A stretch of 64,000 bases of DNA from Hyphomicrobiales bacterium (GCA_900468065.1 UBTA01000061.1:1-64000), one strand, 5' to 3'. Shown: positions 48,480-60,804, numbered from the stretch's first letter. Numbers and translations are program-made. The notes: generated from the letters alone by a model not told the origin.

Positions 48480-48511
48480 TTAACCAAAGTAAACGGTTCA
48501 TTAACTATAAT
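48480..48511 (+). promoter_or_regulatory. CtrA-like site and -10 hexamer upstream of ddlB-ftsQAZ
   Basis: A perfect TATAAT (48506-48511) lacks a good -35 but is directly preceded by two overlapping CtrA-like sites. One is TTAA-N7-AAAC (48480-48494), the other TAAA-N7-TTAA (48490-48504). The known CtrA consensus is TTAA-N7-TTAA; each copy has one imperfect half. The layout, with CtrA motif in the -35 region, suits a CtrA-activated promoter. The predicted transcript would start near 48518, about 95 nt before ddlB. The rest of 48356-48612 shows no gene. Confidence 0.5.
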
Positions 48512-48612
48512 GCCGCTCTAGTGGAGCAGTGCCTGAAGGACGCGACTCATGTGCGTGAACAAGCTAGGCGCAAGCGGCGATTTGTAAGGCTGGCGTAATG
48601 TCGGGGGTTTTT

Positions 48613-49539
48613 ATGAGTGGAAAGCACGTAGCTGTCCTGATGGGCGGATTTTCTTCGGAGCGGCCGGTGAGCCTGTCTTCCGGGGCTGCGTGCGCCGATG
48701 CGCTGGAGGCCGAGGGCTACCGCGTTACCCGAATCGACGTCGACCGCAATGTTGCATCCGTGCTTGCGGATCTTCATCCCGATGTTGCCTTCAATGCCCT
48801 GCATGGCCCTTTCGGCGAGGACGGCACAATCCAGGGCATCCTCGAATATCTGCAGATTCCCTACACGCATTCCGGCGTTCTTGCCTCAGCGCTGGCCATG
48901 GACAAGGCGCAGGCAAAGCTCGTCGCCAGTGCTGCCGGCATCCCGGTTGCTGAAGCGCGCGTCATGGATCGCCATGATTTTGGCTCCGATCATCCGATGA
49001 AGCCACCTTATGTGGTCAAGCCGGTTCGTGAAGGCTCAAGCTTTGGTGTGGTGATGGTCAAGGAAGATCAGTCGCATCCGCCGCAGATCGTCACCTCGAG
49101 CGAGTGGCGCTACGGCGACCGCGTGATGGTCGAGCGTTATGTGTACGGCCGCGAGTTCACCTGCGGCGTCATGGGCGATACGGCTCTTGGTGTCACCGAA
49201 GTGATACCGCAGGGGCACGCCTTCTACGATTACGATTCAAAGTATGTGAAAGGCGGCTCAAAACACGTCATCCCAGCGGATATTTTACCGAATATTTACC
49301 AAAAAATACAAACACTCTCACTCATGGCGCATCAGGCGATTGGATGCCGCGGCGTAAGTCGCTCCGACTTCCGCTTCGACGACCGTTTCTCTGCAGAAGG
49401 AGAGCTCATCTGGCTGGAGGTCAATACCCAGCCCGGAATGACGCCCACCTCTCTGGTGCCGGAAATGGCTGTTCATGCTGGCCATACGTTTGGTGAATTC
49501 CTCAAGTGGATCGTGGAGGACGCGTCGTGTTTGCGTTGA
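48613..49539 (+). CDS. ddlB: D-alanine--D-alanine ligase
   Basis: A 308-residue ATP-grasp enzyme making the D-Ala-D-Ala dipeptide used by MurF. Starts [23 protein letters not shown] (Glu15 equivalent), [17 protein letters not shown] (about 63-79), [11 protein letters not shown] (about 138-148) and the C-terminal [18 protein letters not shown] (about 270-287). The start at 48613 is preferred because GGGGG lies 6 nt before it; ATG 48598 is in frame. First gene of the second dcw block; overlaps ftsQ by 13 nt. Confidence 0.94.
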   Translation: MSGKHVAVLMGGFSSERPVSLSSGAACADALEAEGYRVTRIDVDRNVASVLADLHPDVAFNALHGPFGEDGTIQGILEYLQIPYTHSGVLASALAMDKAQAKLVASAAGIPVAEARVMDRHDFGSDHPMKPPYVVKPVREGSSFGVVMVKEDQSHPPQIVTSSEWRYGDRVMVERYVYGREFTCGVMGDTALGVTEVIPQGHAFYDYDSKYVKGGSKHVIPADILPNIYQKIQTLSLMAHQAIGCRGVSRSDFRFDDRFSAEGELIWLEVNTQPGMTPTSLVPEMAVHAGHTFGEFLKWIVEDASCLR

Positions 49540-50459
49540 AGGGCAGGAAAGCAGGTCGGGGACGGGCTCCGCTGGAGGCAGCTGATCTTGATGGTCAGCG
49601 CGTTCTGCCGCGGCCACTTCGTCGCGTCGTGCGCTTCCTTGTCAGTCTCGGAACGGGCCGCATCCACTTTGTGCCCTATACCGGCACTGTATCCGCCTTC
49701 GCGTTTTTCGCTGCGACCGGTTTCTACGGCATGTCGCTCGGCGGCCATAGCCAGGATTTCGCCCAGACGACCACAACGGCCGTCGGTTTCGCGATCGAGG
49801 ACGTCAAGGTGTCCGGCAATGACCAGACCTCGGAAATCGACATCCTGCAGCAGCTGGGTCTTGATGGTGCAACCTCGCTGGTTGCACTCGATATCGGTGT
49901 GGCGCGCAAGCTGATCAGCGAAATGCCCTGGGTCGAGGACGTTGCCGTGCGCAAGGTCTATCCGGGCACGATCGAGGTCAATCTCAAGGAACGCAAGGCG
50001 TTCGGCATCTGGCAGCACGGTTCCGATCTTTCGCTGATCGAGGCAAGCGGCAGCGTGATTGCACCGCTGCGTGACAACAAGTTTTCCGAGCTGCCGCTGT
50101 TTGTCGGCCGCGATGCCGAGACCACCGCAGCCGCATTCTACGCCCGCTTCGAACAGTGGCCTGAAATCAGCAAACGCGTCAAAGCCTATGTCCGCGTTGC
50201 AGGCCGCCGCTGGGACCTGATCCTCGATAACGGTATCAACATCAAGTTGCCCGAGCACGATCTGGACCGCGCCATGCAGGTGCTGTCGACGATGGAAGAA
50301 GGCCAGCAGTTGCTCGAACGCGATATCGCAGCGGTCGATCTGAGGTTGGAGGACCGCACCACGATCCAGTTGACCCCCGAAGCCGCTGCCCGCCGCCAGA
50401 CTGTTCTGGAAGCCCGCACGAAGATGTTGAAGAAGCAGGAAAAGGAAGGCCGTACATGA
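49527..50459 (+). CDS. ftsQ: Cell division protein FtsQ
   Basis: About 310 residues. A basic cytoplasmic tail and one membrane span ([19 protein letters not shown], about 55-73) are followed by a POTRA domain ([25 protein letters not shown], about 88-112, then [25 protein letters not shown]) and the FtsQ beta domain. It links FtsL/FtsB and early and late divisome. The start is GTG 49527, 7-8 nt after GGAGG inside the ddlB end; GTG 49506 is an alternative. The C-terminus overlaps ftsA by ATGA. Confidence 0.92.
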   Translation: MFALKGRKAGRGRAPLEAADLDGQRVLPRPLRRVVRFLVSLGTGRIHFVPYTGTVSAFAFFAATGFYGMSLGGHSQDFAQTTTTAVGFAIEDVKVSGNDQTSEIDILQQLGLDGATSLVALDIGVARKLISEMPWVEDVAVRKVYPGTIEVNLKERKAFGIWQHGSDLSLIEASGSVIAPLRDNKFSELPLFVGRDAETTAAAFYARFEQWPEISKRVKAYVRVAGRRWDLILDNGINIKLPEHDLDRAMQVLSTMEEGQQLLERDIAAVDLRLEDRTTIQLTPEAAARRQTVLEARTKMLKKQEKEGRT

Positions 50460-51787
50460 GCATCTTCGGCTCCTCGAATTTTGGGCTGCCGCGTCTGAAG
50501 CCGCTTTCTTCCAAGCGGTCGCATGTCGTTTCCGTGCTCGATATCGGTTCTACCAAGGTCGTCTGCATGATCGGCCGTCTGACGCCGAAGGCCGAAAGCG
50601 CCATCCTGCCCGGCCGTACCCATTCGATCGAGATCATCGGTATCGGCCATCACAAGTCGCGCGGCATGAAGAACGGTGTGATCGCCGATCTCGACGCCGC
50701 CGAAAGCGTCGTCCGTCTGGCGGTCGATGCCGCCGAGCGTATGGCCGGACTGACCATCGATAGTCTGATCGTCAACATTTCCGCCGGCCGCCTGCAGAGC
50801 GATATTTACACCGCTTCCATCGATCTCGGTGGCCAGGAAGTCGATGCTGCCGACCTGAAGAAGGTTCTGGCCGCTGCCGGCCAGCAGTCGCTGCGTCAGG
50901 ACCGCGTCATCCTGCATTCGCTGCCAACCGGCTTTTCGCTCGACGGCGAGCGCGGCATCCGCGATCCGCTGGCGATGTTCGGCGATTCGCTCGGTGTCGA
51001 TATGCACGTACTGACGGCGGAACGCGCCGCGCTGAAAAACCTCGAACTCTGTATCAACCGCGCCCACCTGTCGGTCGAGGGCATCGTTGCGACACCATAC
51101 GCAAGCGGCCTTGCGGCATTGGTCGATGACGAAGTCGAACTTGGCTGTGCTGCCATCGACATGGGCGGCGGCACCACGACGATCTCGGTTTTTGCCGAGG
51201 GCAAGCTGGTTCATGCCGATGCGATCAGCCTTGGCGGTCACCACGTCACGACAGACCTTGCCCGTGGCCTGTCCACCCGCATCGAGGACGCCGAGCGTCT
51301 GAAAGTGGTTCACGGTTCGGCACTGCCCAATAGCGGCGACGAGCGCGACATCGTGTCCGTTCCGCCGATCGGCGAAGACGACCGCGATCAGCCGACCCAT
51401 GTGCCGCGTGCACTTGTCTCGCGCATCGTGCGGGCTCGCATCGAGGAAACACTGGAACTCATCCGCGACCGCATTCAGCGGTCCGGCTTCTCGCCGATCG
51501 TCGGCAAGCGCGTCGTTCTGACGGGTGGTGCTGCACAGTTGACGGGGCTGCCGGAATCAGCGCGCCGGATTCTCGCCCGCAATGTCCGTATCGGCCGTCC
51601 GCTCGGTGTCTCCGGACTGCCGGCAGCGGCCAAGGGCCCGGCCTTTTCGACGGCCGTCGGTCTGATGATCTATCCGCAGGTCGCGGACATGGAAACACAT
51701 GCGGCGCAGGGCGGTCTGCTCTCGTCGCTTGCAGGAAACAACAGCCGTATCGCCCGCATGGGTCAATGGCTGAAGGAAAGCTTTTGA
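50456..51787 (+). CDS. ftsA: Cell division protein FtsA
   Basis: The 443-residue actin-like ATPase anchors FtsZ to the membrane. Phosphate-1 SVLDIGSTKVVCMIGRL (about 25-41), SHUKT-type 1C subdomain with LIVNISAGRLQSD, phosphate-2 CAAIDMGGGTTTISVF (about 229-244), adenosine motif VVLTGGAAQLTGLPE (about 351-365). The C-terminal amphipathic helix (RIARMGQWLKESF) is the membrane-targeting sequence. Overlaps ftsQ by 4 nt. Confidence 0.96.
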   Translation: MSIFGSSNFGLPRLKPLSSKRSHVVSVLDIGSTKVVCMIGRLTPKAESAILPGRTHSIEIIGIGHHKSRGMKNGVIADLDAAESVVRLAVDAAERMAGLTIDSLIVNISAGRLQSDIYTASIDLGGQEVDAADLKKVLAAAGQQSLRQDRVILHSLPTGFSLDGERGIRDPLAMFGDSLGVDMHVLTAERAALKNLELCINRAHLSVEGIVATPYASGLAALVDDEVELGCAAIDMGGGTTTISVFAEGKLVHADAISLGGHHVTTDLARGLSTRIEDAERLKVVHGSALPNSGDERDIVSVPPIGEDDRDQPTHVPRALVSRIVRARIEETLELIRDRIQRSGFSPIVGKRVVLTGGAAQLTGLPESARRILARNVRIGRPLGVSGLPAAAKGPAFSTAVGLMIYPQVADMETHAAQGGLLSSLAGNNSRIARMGQWLKESF

Positions 51788-51880
51788 GCCCTTCAGCTTC
51801 ACGCTGACGGGATGCAATACGGGATTTAGTGATTTGGCCGGCTCGGCAAGGCGGCCAGAAACCAGGAAGGAACGGGTACA

Positions 51881-53659
51881 ATGACGATCAACTTGCAAAA
51901 GCCGGATATCACCGAGCTGAAGCCCCGCATCACCGTCTTCGGTGTCGGCGGCGGCGGCGGCAATGCTGTCAACAACATGATCACCGCAGGCCTCGAAGGC
52001 GTCGATTTCGTCGTCGCCAATACCGATGCCCAGGCGCTGACCATGACCAAGGCTACGCGCATCATCCAGATGGGTGTTGCCGTGACCGAAGGTCTGGGCG
52101 CCGGTTCACAGCCGGAAGTCGGCCGCGCGGCGGCTGAAGAGTGCATCGATGAGATCATCGATCACTTGAATGGCACGCATATGTGCTTCGTCACCGCCGG
52201 CATGGGTGGCGGTACCGGTACCGGTGCTGCTCCGGTCGTTGCCCAGGCTGCCCGCAACAAGGGCATCCTGACGGTCGGCGTCGTCACAAAGCCCTTCCAC
52301 TTTGAAGGCCAGCGCCGCATGCGCCTCGCCGACATGGGCATCCAGGAACTGCAGAAGTCCGTCGATACCCTGATCGTCATTCCGAACCAGAACCTGTTCC
52401 GGATCGCCAATGACCGCACCACGTTCGCCGACGCATTCGCAATGGCCGACCAGGTTCTCTATTCGGGTGTTGCCTGCATCACCGACCTGATGGTCAAGGA
52501 AGGCCTGATCAACCTCGACTTCGCGGACGTTCGCTCCGTGATGCGCGAGATGGGCCGCGCCATGATGGGCACCGGCGAAGCATCCGGCGAAGGCCGTGCA
52601 ATGGCAGCAGCCGAAGCTGCGATCGCCAATCCGCTGCTCGACGAAACCTCGATGAAGGGCGCTCAAGGCCTGTTGATCTCGATCACCGGCGGCCGTGACC
52701 TGACCCTGTTCGAAGTCGACGAAGCTGCAACCCGCATCCGCGAGGAAGTGGATCCGGACGCCAACATCATTCTCGGCGCAACATTCGACGAAGAACTCGA
52801 AGGCCTCATCCGCGTTTCGGTCGTGGCAACGGGTATCGATCGGACAGCCGCGGAGGTGGCTGGCCGTTCTGCTGACTTTCGTTCGGTAGCAGCTAAGCCG
52901 ATCATTCGCCCGTCCATCGCCATCCCGGCCGCTCCGGTCCAGCAGACAGTTGCGGTTCAGCAGCAGCCGGCTCCGGTCGCCCAACAGCCTGCCGTTCAGC
53001 AGCAGGCCGCCCAGCCGGTCCAGCAGACCAGCGATTCGATCGCCGAAGCCATCCGTGCAGCCGAACTCGAACGCGAACTGTTCCTGTCCATGCCGCGCGG
53101 TGGTGCAGCCGCACCGGTTCAGCAGGCCCAGGACGATTTTCGTCCGCAGAGCAAGCTTTTCGCAGGCGCAGCCCCTGTAGAACAGCAGCCTGTCCTCCAG
53201 GCGGCTCCGGTTCAGCGGGCTATCGAGACGCCAGTCTACCAGCAGCCGGTTGCCCAGGCTCCGGTTCGCCAGGAGGCGATCGCTCCGGTGATCCGCCAGC
53301 AGGCCGAACAGGTCCGCATGCCGCGGGTTGAAGACTTCCCGCCGATGGTGAAAGCCGAAGCCGAGCACCGTGCACAGCCGGTTCAGCATGAAGAGCGCGG
53401 CCCGATGGGTCTGCTCAAGCGAATCACCAATTCGCTCGCGCGCCGCGAAGAAGAAACGCATGATGTCGCGTCGGACATGACGGCCGGTGCACCGGCAGCC
53501 GCCTCGCAGCAGCGCCGTCCGCTGTCGCCCGAAGCCAGCGTTTATGCGCCGCGCCGGGCTGCTCCTCTCGATGACCGTGCCCGCGCTGCCTCGCAGCCGC
53601 GTGTACATGAAGACGATCAGCTCGAAATCCCGGCATTCCTGCGCCGCCAGTCGAACTGA
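51881..53659 (+). CDS. ftsZ: Cell division GTPase FtsZ with long Q/A/P-rich linker
   Basis: A 592-residue tubulin-like GTPase forming the Z-ring. GTP-binding glycine loop [11 protein letters not shown] (about 108-118), T7 loop region [11 protein letters not shown] (about 209-219). The conserved core ends near 318; a disordered linker of about 260 residues follows (Gln/Ala/Pro-rich, with repeated PVQQ blocks), then the FtsA/ZapA-binding tail ([15 protein letters not shown]). The linker is typical in length for rhizobial FtsZ1. AGGAAGGA lies 9 nt upstream. A strong terminator follows. Confidence 0.97.
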   Translation: MTINLQKPDITELKPRITVFGVGGGGGNAVNNMITAGLEGVDFVVANTDAQALTMTKATRIIQMGVAVTEGLGAGSQPEVGRAAAEECIDEIIDHLNGTHMCFVTAGMGGGTGTGAAPVVAQAARNKGILTVGVVTKPFHFEGQRRMRLADMGIQELQKSVDTLIVIPNQNLFRIANDRTTFADAFAMADQVLYSGVACITDLMVKEGLINLDFADVRSVMREMGRAMMGTGEASGEGRAMAAAEAAIANPLLDETSMKGAQGLLISITGGRDLTLFEVDEAATRIREEVDPDANIILGATFDEELEGLIRVSVVATGIDRTAAEVAGRSADFRSVAAKPIIRPSIAIPAAPVQQTVAVQQQPAPVAQQPAVQQQAAQPVQQTSDSIAEAIRAAELERELFLSMPRGGAAAPVQQAQDDFRPQSKLFAGAAPVEQQPVLQAAPVQRAIETPVYQQPVAQAPVRQEAIAPVIRQQAEQVRMPRVEDFPPMVKAEAEHRAQPVQHEERGPMGLLKRITNSLARREEETHDVASDMTAGAPAAASQQRRPLSPEASVYAPRRAAPLDDRARAASQPRVHEDDQLEIPAFLRRQSN

Positions 53660-53686
53660 TTTTTTTGCCCACCTTCCTCCTTGCCG

Positions 53687-53717
53687 AAATGCCCGGGTTT
53701 GCGCCCGGGCATTTTTT
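53687..53717 (+). terminator. Rho-independent terminator after ftsZ
   Basis: AAATGCCCGGG (53687-53697) pairs with CCCGGGCATTT (53704-53714), followed by TTT, 28 nt past the stop. Confidence 0.9.
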
Positions 53718-53998
53718 ATGAATTAGTGAATTCTTCCAATATCTAAGCACCGGGTGTGCGTCGCGTAACAAAGCGAAAGAAACAGTGATTTGGAATGGCG
53801 GCCCACTGCAATTATCTTCACAATCAGGACTGATGGGGCAGCATTGCGATTCTAAACGCGAAAGCTTGCATATTGGACCGGATGGTGACGGCAAGCGTCG
53901 CTTTCCGACTGTGTGTCTTGCGGCTTTGGAAAACGCGCGGCTCTGGTCCCATCGAGACATTCGGCGGCAACGCCATATAGCATTTGAAGGCGATAAGC
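53718..53998. other. Leader region of lpxC
   Basis: 281 nt with no coding content visible. It follows the ftsZ terminator, so it must hold the lpxC promoter, but no hexamer pair stands out. Confidence 0.3.
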
Positions 53999-54937
53999 AT
54001 GGGACTGGGAATTGGACCGCTAGGGTTTCAGACAACGATTGCACACTCTGTTACCCTGAGCGGCACCGGCGTACATTCTGGCGCTGAAGTAGCAATCACG
54101 TTTCATCCGGCGGAAGCAGACAGCGGCATCGTGTTCCAGCGTGTCGTCGGCGAACAGACGATCAGCGAATTCAAGGCGGTTTCCTCGCAAGTCGGCAACA
54201 CTGATCTCTGCACCATCCTCGGTTTTTCGCCGGCCACCTCGATCGCCACGATCGAGCATGTGATGGCAGCGATCTATGCGCTCGGCCTCGACAATCTTCT
54301 GATCGAAGTGCAGGGCGCTGAAATGCCGATCATGGATGGCAGCTCGGCTCCGTTCATCGACGCTATCGAGCAGACCGGCATCAAGGCGCTTTCGGTCAAG
54401 CGCCGGTACATCCGCATCCTGAAGCCTGTCCGTATCGAATCAGGCGCTTCCTGGTCGGAGTTCACGCCTTATGACGGCATGCGCTTCGAAGTGGAGATCG
54501 ATTTCGATAGCCCGCTGATTGGCCGTCAGGCCTGGAAGGGTGACATCACGCCTTCGGTGTTCAAGACGGAATTGTCACGCGCCCGCACCTTCGGTTTCAT
54601 GCGCGATGTCGAGCGCATGTGGGCTGCCGGTCGCGGCCTCGGTTCGTCGCTGGAAAATTCGGTCGTCATTGCCGATGACAACACCGTCATCAACATGGAA
54701 GGCCTGCGCTATAAGGACGAGTTCGTTCGTCACAAGACGCTGGACGCCGTGGGCGACCTGGCTTTGGCCGGTGCACCGTTCATCGGCTGCTACCGTTCCT
54801 ATCGCGGTGGCCACAAGATGAATGCCAACGCGCTGAAGGCACTGATGAGCGATCCGACGGCCTACGAAATCGTCGAGAATGCACCGCAGCGTCAACGCCA
54901 GGCGCCACGCGAAGTGATTGCGGTCAACGCACCGTGA
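53999..54937 (+). CDS. lpxC: UDP-3-O-acyl-GlcNAc deacetylase LpxC
   Basis: The 312-residue zinc enzyme commits to lipid A synthesis. Starts with GFQTTIAHSVTLSGTGVHSGAEVAITF (about 9-35). Zinc and catalytic residues are seen in ATIEHVMAAIYALGLDN (His of EHVMAA) and in VRHKTLDAVGDLALAG (His and Asp near 240-244, with HKTLD). AAGG lies 8 nt before the ATG; MKAIS-type starts 15 nt upstream are TTG. Its own terminator follows. Confidence 0.96.
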   Translation: MGLGIGPLGFQTTIAHSVTLSGTGVHSGAEVAITFHPAEADSGIVFQRVVGEQTISEFKAVSSQVGNTDLCTILGFSPATSIATIEHVMAAIYALGLDNLLIEVQGAEMPIMDGSSAPFIDAIEQTGIKALSVKRRYIRILKPVRIESGASWSEFTPYDGMRFEVEIDFDSPLIGRQAWKGDITPSVFKTELSRARTFGFMRDVERMWAAGRGLGSSLENSVVIADDNTVINMEGLRYKDEFVRHKTLDAVGDLALAGAPFIGCYRSYRGGHKMNANALKALMSDPTAYEIVENAPQRQRQAPREVIAVNAP

Positions 54938-54988
54938 TGCGCAGCCATTTGTTCCTGAAAGGGAATATCTGATCTGAAGTTTGCTGAG

Positions 54989-55012
54989 AGCCGGTCTTTT
55001 GACCGGCTTTTT
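54989..55012 (+). terminator. Rho-independent terminator after lpxC
   Basis: AGCCGGTC-tttt-GACCGGCT followed by TTTTT. Confidence 0.9.
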
Positions 55013-55138
55013 CATGATAAGACCGCCACAAAATTGCGTTAATCAATCATCATGACATTGCGGTCTTGTTGCATCTTGATCTAAAACGCGGTTCATAGGC
55101 GGCGGTATTCTTACCGGTGCGGGAGTTGGGATTTACGA

Positions 55139-56005
55139 ATGGTAATTGCAGGCCAGTTTGAATTGAAGAAGATGGCACGTGTTGTTGTCATTGCGCTTGC
55201 GGCTTCCGCGACCAGCGTGTTGATCACCGCTTGCCAGAACGATCCCGATATCGACATCACCAAGCTGGCCGCCGAAACGGATCCGCCGGAAGTGCTCTAC
55301 AATCAGGGCCTGGCCAATCTGAACGCGGGCAAGACGACGGAAGCGGCGCGCAAGTTCGACGCGATCGACAAGCAGCATCCGTTCTCCGAATATGCCCGCA
55401 AGGCGCTGGTCATGCGTTCGTTTATCAACTACCGAAACGGCCAGTATCAGGAGGCCATCAACGGGGCGAGCCGCTACCTGAACCTCTATCCCGAATCTGA
55501 AGACGCAGCATACGCGCAGTACATTGTCGGCCTCGCCTATTCCAAGCAGATCCCGGCGGTAACGCAGGATCAGAAGCCGGCCTTCAAGACCATCGAGGCG
55601 ATGCAGGCGGTCATTACCAAATATCCCGATTCCGACTATGTCGAGGACGCGCAGGCCAAGCTCCGCTATGCCAAGGACCAGCTGGCCGGCAAGGAAATGC
55701 AGGTCGGGCGCTACTATCTCGAGCGCAAGGAATACCTGGCCGCGATCACGCGTTTTCGCTCCGTCGTCGAGCAATATCCGAATACCAATCAGGTCGAAGA
55801 GGCGCTGGCGCGTCTGGTCGAGACCTATTTCGCCATGGGTATCACGGCTGAGGCACAGACGGCAGCGGCTGTTCTCGGGCACAACTATCCAGACAGCCAG
55901 TGGTATGCCGATAGCTACAAGCTCCTGCAGTCCGGCGGACTGGAGCCGCGTGAAAACGGCAACTCGTGGATTTCGCGTGCGGGCAAGCAGCTTCTGGGCG
56001 CCTAG
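55139..56005 (+). CDS. bamD: Outer-membrane assembly lipoprotein BamD
   Basis: A 288-residue BAM-complex lipoprotein that helps fold outer-membrane proteins. A short basic N-terminus and signal with lipobox (TSVLITAC, Cys32) precede a five-TPR solenoid (about 48-260: [71 protein letters not shown]). Lies between lpxC and recN, the usual place in Rhizobiales, 34 nt before recN, so the two are likely co-transcribed. Confidence 0.94.
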   Translation: MVIAGQFELKKMARVVVIALAASATSVLITACQNDPDIDITKLAAETDPPEVLYNQGLANLNAGKTTEAARKFDAIDKQHPFSEYARKALVMRSFINYRNGQYQEAINGASRYLNLYPESEDAAYAQYIVGLAYSKQIPAVTQDQKPAFKTIEAMQAVITKYPDSDYVEDAQAKLRYAKDQLAGKEMQVGRYYLERKEYLAAITRFRSVVEQYPNTNQVEEALARLVETYFAMGITAEAQTAAAVLGHNYPDSQWYADSYKLLQSGGLEPRENGNSWISRAGKQLLGA

Positions 56006-56039
56006 GACCGGGACCGACAGCGAAGAGATTTGAACCTGG

Positions 56040-57713
56040 ATGCTCTCACAGATTTCGATCCGCGATATCGTCCTGATCGAACGGCTTGATCTGTCTTTCG
56101 ATGCTGGCCTCTCTGTGCTCACGGGCGAAACCGGGGCTGGAAAATCCATTCTGCTCGACAGTCTGTCGCTGGCGCTCGGTGGCCGAGGCGACGGTTCGCT
56201 CGTTCGCCATGGCGGCGACAAGGGGCAGGTGACGGCGGTCTTCGATGTCGGCATGAGCCATCCCGCCCGGCTTCTCGTTCGCGAAAACGGCATCGACGAC
56301 GATGGCGACCTGATCTTTCGCCGGGTGCAGTCAGCCGATGGCCGTACCAAGGCCTATGTCAACGACCAGCCCGTTTCCGTTCAACTGATGCGCCAGGCAG
56401 GCCAGTTGCTGGTCGAGATCCACGGCCAGCATGACGACCGTGCCCTTGTCGATACCCACGCCCATCGCACGCTTCTCGATGCCTTCGGCGGTCTTGCCGA
56501 GGAGGCGCAGGCCGTCTCCGGCCTCTACCGCATCTGGAAGGATGCTGAGCGGACGCTGAAGAAGCATCGTGACAAGGTTGAAGCCGCTGCCCGCGAGGCC
56601 GATTATCTGCGTTCCTCGGTCGAGGAACTGGAAACCCTGTCACCGCAGGACGGCGAGGAAGATGACCTTGCTGAGCGCCGTTCGCGGATGATGAAGGCGG
56701 AGCGCATTGCTGTCGATATCAACGAGGCGAGCGAGTTTCTCAATGGCAATGGCTCGCCTGTTCCTCTGATTGCCTCAATGGTGCGCAGGCTGGAGCGCAA
56801 GAGCCACGAAGCGCCGGGCCTTCTCGAAGAGACCGTCGAGTTGCTGGACGCCGCGCTCAACCAGCTTTCCGACGCCCAGATGGCGGTCGAGGCGGCGTTG
56901 CGGAAAACCGAATATGACCCGAAAGAGCTGGAGCGCGCCGAGGAGCGGTTGTTTGCCCTGCGCGCCGCTGCCCGCAAATATTCCGTACCGGTGACGACGC
57001 TGCCAGCGCTCGCAGTCCGGATGATCTCTGATCTCGCCGATCTCGACGCGGGCGAAGAAAAGCTGAAACCGCTGGAAACGCAGCTCGGGCTGACCAAGGG
57101 CGCTTTTGACTCGGCGGCGGTGGCCCTTTCGACCAAGCGCCACAACACTGCAACGGCGCTCTCCGAAGCCGTCATGGCCGAGCTTCCGGCGCTCAAGCTT
57201 GAGCGTGCCCGGTTCATGGCGGAAGTCACGTCCGATCCGGCTGCCGCTACGGCCGAGGGTATCGATGTGGTCGAATTCCATGTTCAGACCAATCCCGGCA
57301 CACGGCCCGGCCCGATCATGAAAGTGGCGTCCGGTGGCGAGCTGTCGCGCTTCCTTCTGGCGCTGAAGGTGGCGCTCGCCGATCGCGGCTCGGCACCGAC
57401 GCTCGTCTTCGACGAAATCGATACCGGCGTCGGCGGCGCTGTCGCGGATGCCATCGGCCAGCGTCTCAAGCGGCTGTCAAAGACCGTCCAGGTCCTGTCC
57501 GTCACCCATGCGCCGCAGGTGGCGGCGCGCGCTGCAACGCATCTGCTGATCTCCAAGGGGCCTTCGGCGGAAAAGTCCGAAACGATCGCCACCCGCGTCG
57601 CCCGCATGGACGACAAGGCTCGCACCGAGGAAATCGCCCGGATGCTGGCCGGGGCTTCGGTGACGGATGAGGCGAGGGCGGCTGCAGCGCGGTTGTTGGC
57701 GGGGAACGTGTAG
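56040..57713 (+). CDS. recN: DNA repair ATPase RecN
   Basis: The 557-residue SMC-like ATPase works in double-strand break repair. Walker A LTGETGAGKSILLDSL (about 27-42), then IHGQHDDRALVD (about 125-136), a coiled coil (about 165-380), and the C-terminal half with GGELSRFLLALK (about 425-436, signature) and Walker B TLVFDEIDTGVGG (about 451-463). No separate terminator is seen beyond the palindromic element that begins 8 nt after the stop. Confidence 0.95.
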   Translation: MLSQISIRDIVLIERLDLSFDAGLSVLTGETGAGKSILLDSLSLALGGRGDGSLVRHGGDKGQVTAVFDVGMSHPARLLVRENGIDDDGDLIFRRVQSADGRTKAYVNDQPVSVQLMRQAGQLLVEIHGQHDDRALVDTHAHRTLLDAFGGLAEEAQAVSGLYRIWKDAERTLKKHRDKVEAAAREADYLRSSVEELETLSPQDGEEDDLAERRSRMMKAERIAVDINEASEFLNGNGSPVPLIASMVRRLERKSHEAPGLLEETVELLDAALNQLSDAQMAVEAALRKTEYDPKELERAEERLFALRAAARKYSVPVTTLPALAVRMISDLADLDAGEEKLKPLETQLGLTKGAFDSAAVALSTKRHNTATALSEAVMAELPALKLERARFMAEVTSDPAAATAEGIDVVEFHVQTNPGTRPGPIMKVASGGELSRFLLALKVALADRGSAPTLVFDEIDTGVGGAVADAIGQRLKRLSKTVQVLSVTHAPQVAARAATHLLISKGPSAEKSETIATRVARMDDKARTEEIARMLAGASVTDEARAAAARLLAGNV

Positions 57714-57720
57714 TTTTTAC

Positions 57721-57835
57721 CCTCCCCTTGAGGGGGAGGGTCGGCACGCAGTGCCGGGGTGGGGTGATCCTTTGTGCTCACCTAACGATCACCCCACCCA
57801 CGCGTTCCGCGCGACCTCTCCCTCAAGGGGAGGTG
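57721..57835. repeat. Palindromic intergenic repeat (REP/RIME-like)
   Basis: Two inverted arms of about 48 bp. The left arm (57721-57769) starts CCTCCCCTTGAGGG and ends GGGGTGGGGTGATC; the right arm (57787-57835) is its reverse complement with a few differences. Inside the left arm are hairpins ACCCTCCCC/GGGGAGGGT and GGCAC-gca-GTGCC. This is the kind of element scattered between genes in Rhizobiaceae. It sits between recN and ligA and may also end recN transcription. Confidence 0.75.
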
Positions 57836-57866
57836 AGCATCTTCCCATTCTTCGAAAATTCTCTAA

Positions 57867-60053
<2,187 letters not shown>

Positions 60054-60108
60054 TGCCCATTCCTTTGCCTTAAAAGCTTTCCCCGTTCTCCTGTCTTCTC
60101 TATGACGG

Positions 60109-60137
60109 CTGCCAGATTTGTGACAGTTTCGTGACAA
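60109..60137 (-). promoter_or_regulatory. Three-heptad PHO box in reverse orientation before the pit operon
   Basis: Read on the minus strand, the heptads are TTGTCAC (60137-60131), CTGTCAC (60126-60120) and CTGGCAG (60115-60109), separated by 4-nt AT-rich spacers GAAA and AAAT. The known PHO box is CTGTCAY repeated every 11 bp. It ends 22 nt before the DUF47 start, so PhoB bound here should lie over the promoter or leader. Confidence 0.75.
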
Positions 60138-60159
60138 CGCGAAGATAGGTGGATGAACA

Positions 60160-60804
60160 ATGCTGGGTTGGTTTCGCAAGCTCTTGCCGCGCGAAGACAA
60201 GTTCTTTGAGCTTTTCGAGGCGCATTCGCGCACGGTCGTCGGTGCGGCCGACGCACTGAAGGCGCTTTTGGCCGGAGAGGGCGATCTGGATGCCCATTGC
60301 GACAGCATCGTCGCCCTTGAAGACCAGGCCGACGCGATTACCCGCGATGTCATGCTTGCGGTCCGCCTGAGTTTCATCACGCCGTTCGATCGTGGCGATA
60401 TCAAGGACCTGATCCAGTCGATGGATGACGCCATCGACATGATGCACAAGACGGTCAAGACCATCCGCCTGTTCGAGCAGACGAGCTTTGATCCCGGGAT
60501 GCGCGAAATGGGCGTCCTGATCGCCGATTCCGCCAAGCTGGTCGCCGAAGCGATCCCGCTGCTCGACCGTATCGGCGCCAATGTGCCGCGCCTGACCGCC
60601 ATTGCCGAGGAGGTCAACCGGCTTGAAGAGCGCTCCGACCAGCTGCACGACGAAGGCCTCAAGGATCTGTTCCGCCGTCACGGCGCCTCAAATTCGATGG
60701 CTTATATCATCGGCAGCGAGATCTATGGCGAACTCGAAAAGGTCGTCGATCGTTTCGAGGACGTCGTCAATGAAATCAGCGGCATCCTGATCGAGAACGT
60801 CTGA
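60160..60804 (+). CDS. DUF47 PhoU-like regulator of the pit operon
   Basis: The 214-residue, all-helical PhoU-related protein (TIGR00153 group). Features are the acidic/His helices EAHSRTVVGAADALKALLAGEGDLDAHCDSIVALEDQADAI (early) and EEVNRLEERSDQLHDEGLKDLF (late), in line with metal-binding PhoU repeats. In Sinorhizobium the equivalent orfA is co-transcribed with pit and its product accompanies PiT transport. Its TGA overlaps the pit ATG by one base. GGTGG lies near the start; the PHO box is just upstream. Confidence 0.93.
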   Translation: MLGWFRKLLPREDKFFELFEAHSRTVVGAADALKALLAGEGDLDAHCDSIVALEDQADAITRDVMLAVRLSFITPFDRGDIKDLIQSMDDAIDMMHKTVKTIRLFEQTSFDPGMREMGVLIADSAKLVAEAIPLLDRIGANVPRLTAIAEEVNRLEERSDQLHDEGLKDLFRRHGASNSMAYIIGSEIYGELEKVVDRFEDVVNEISGILIENV

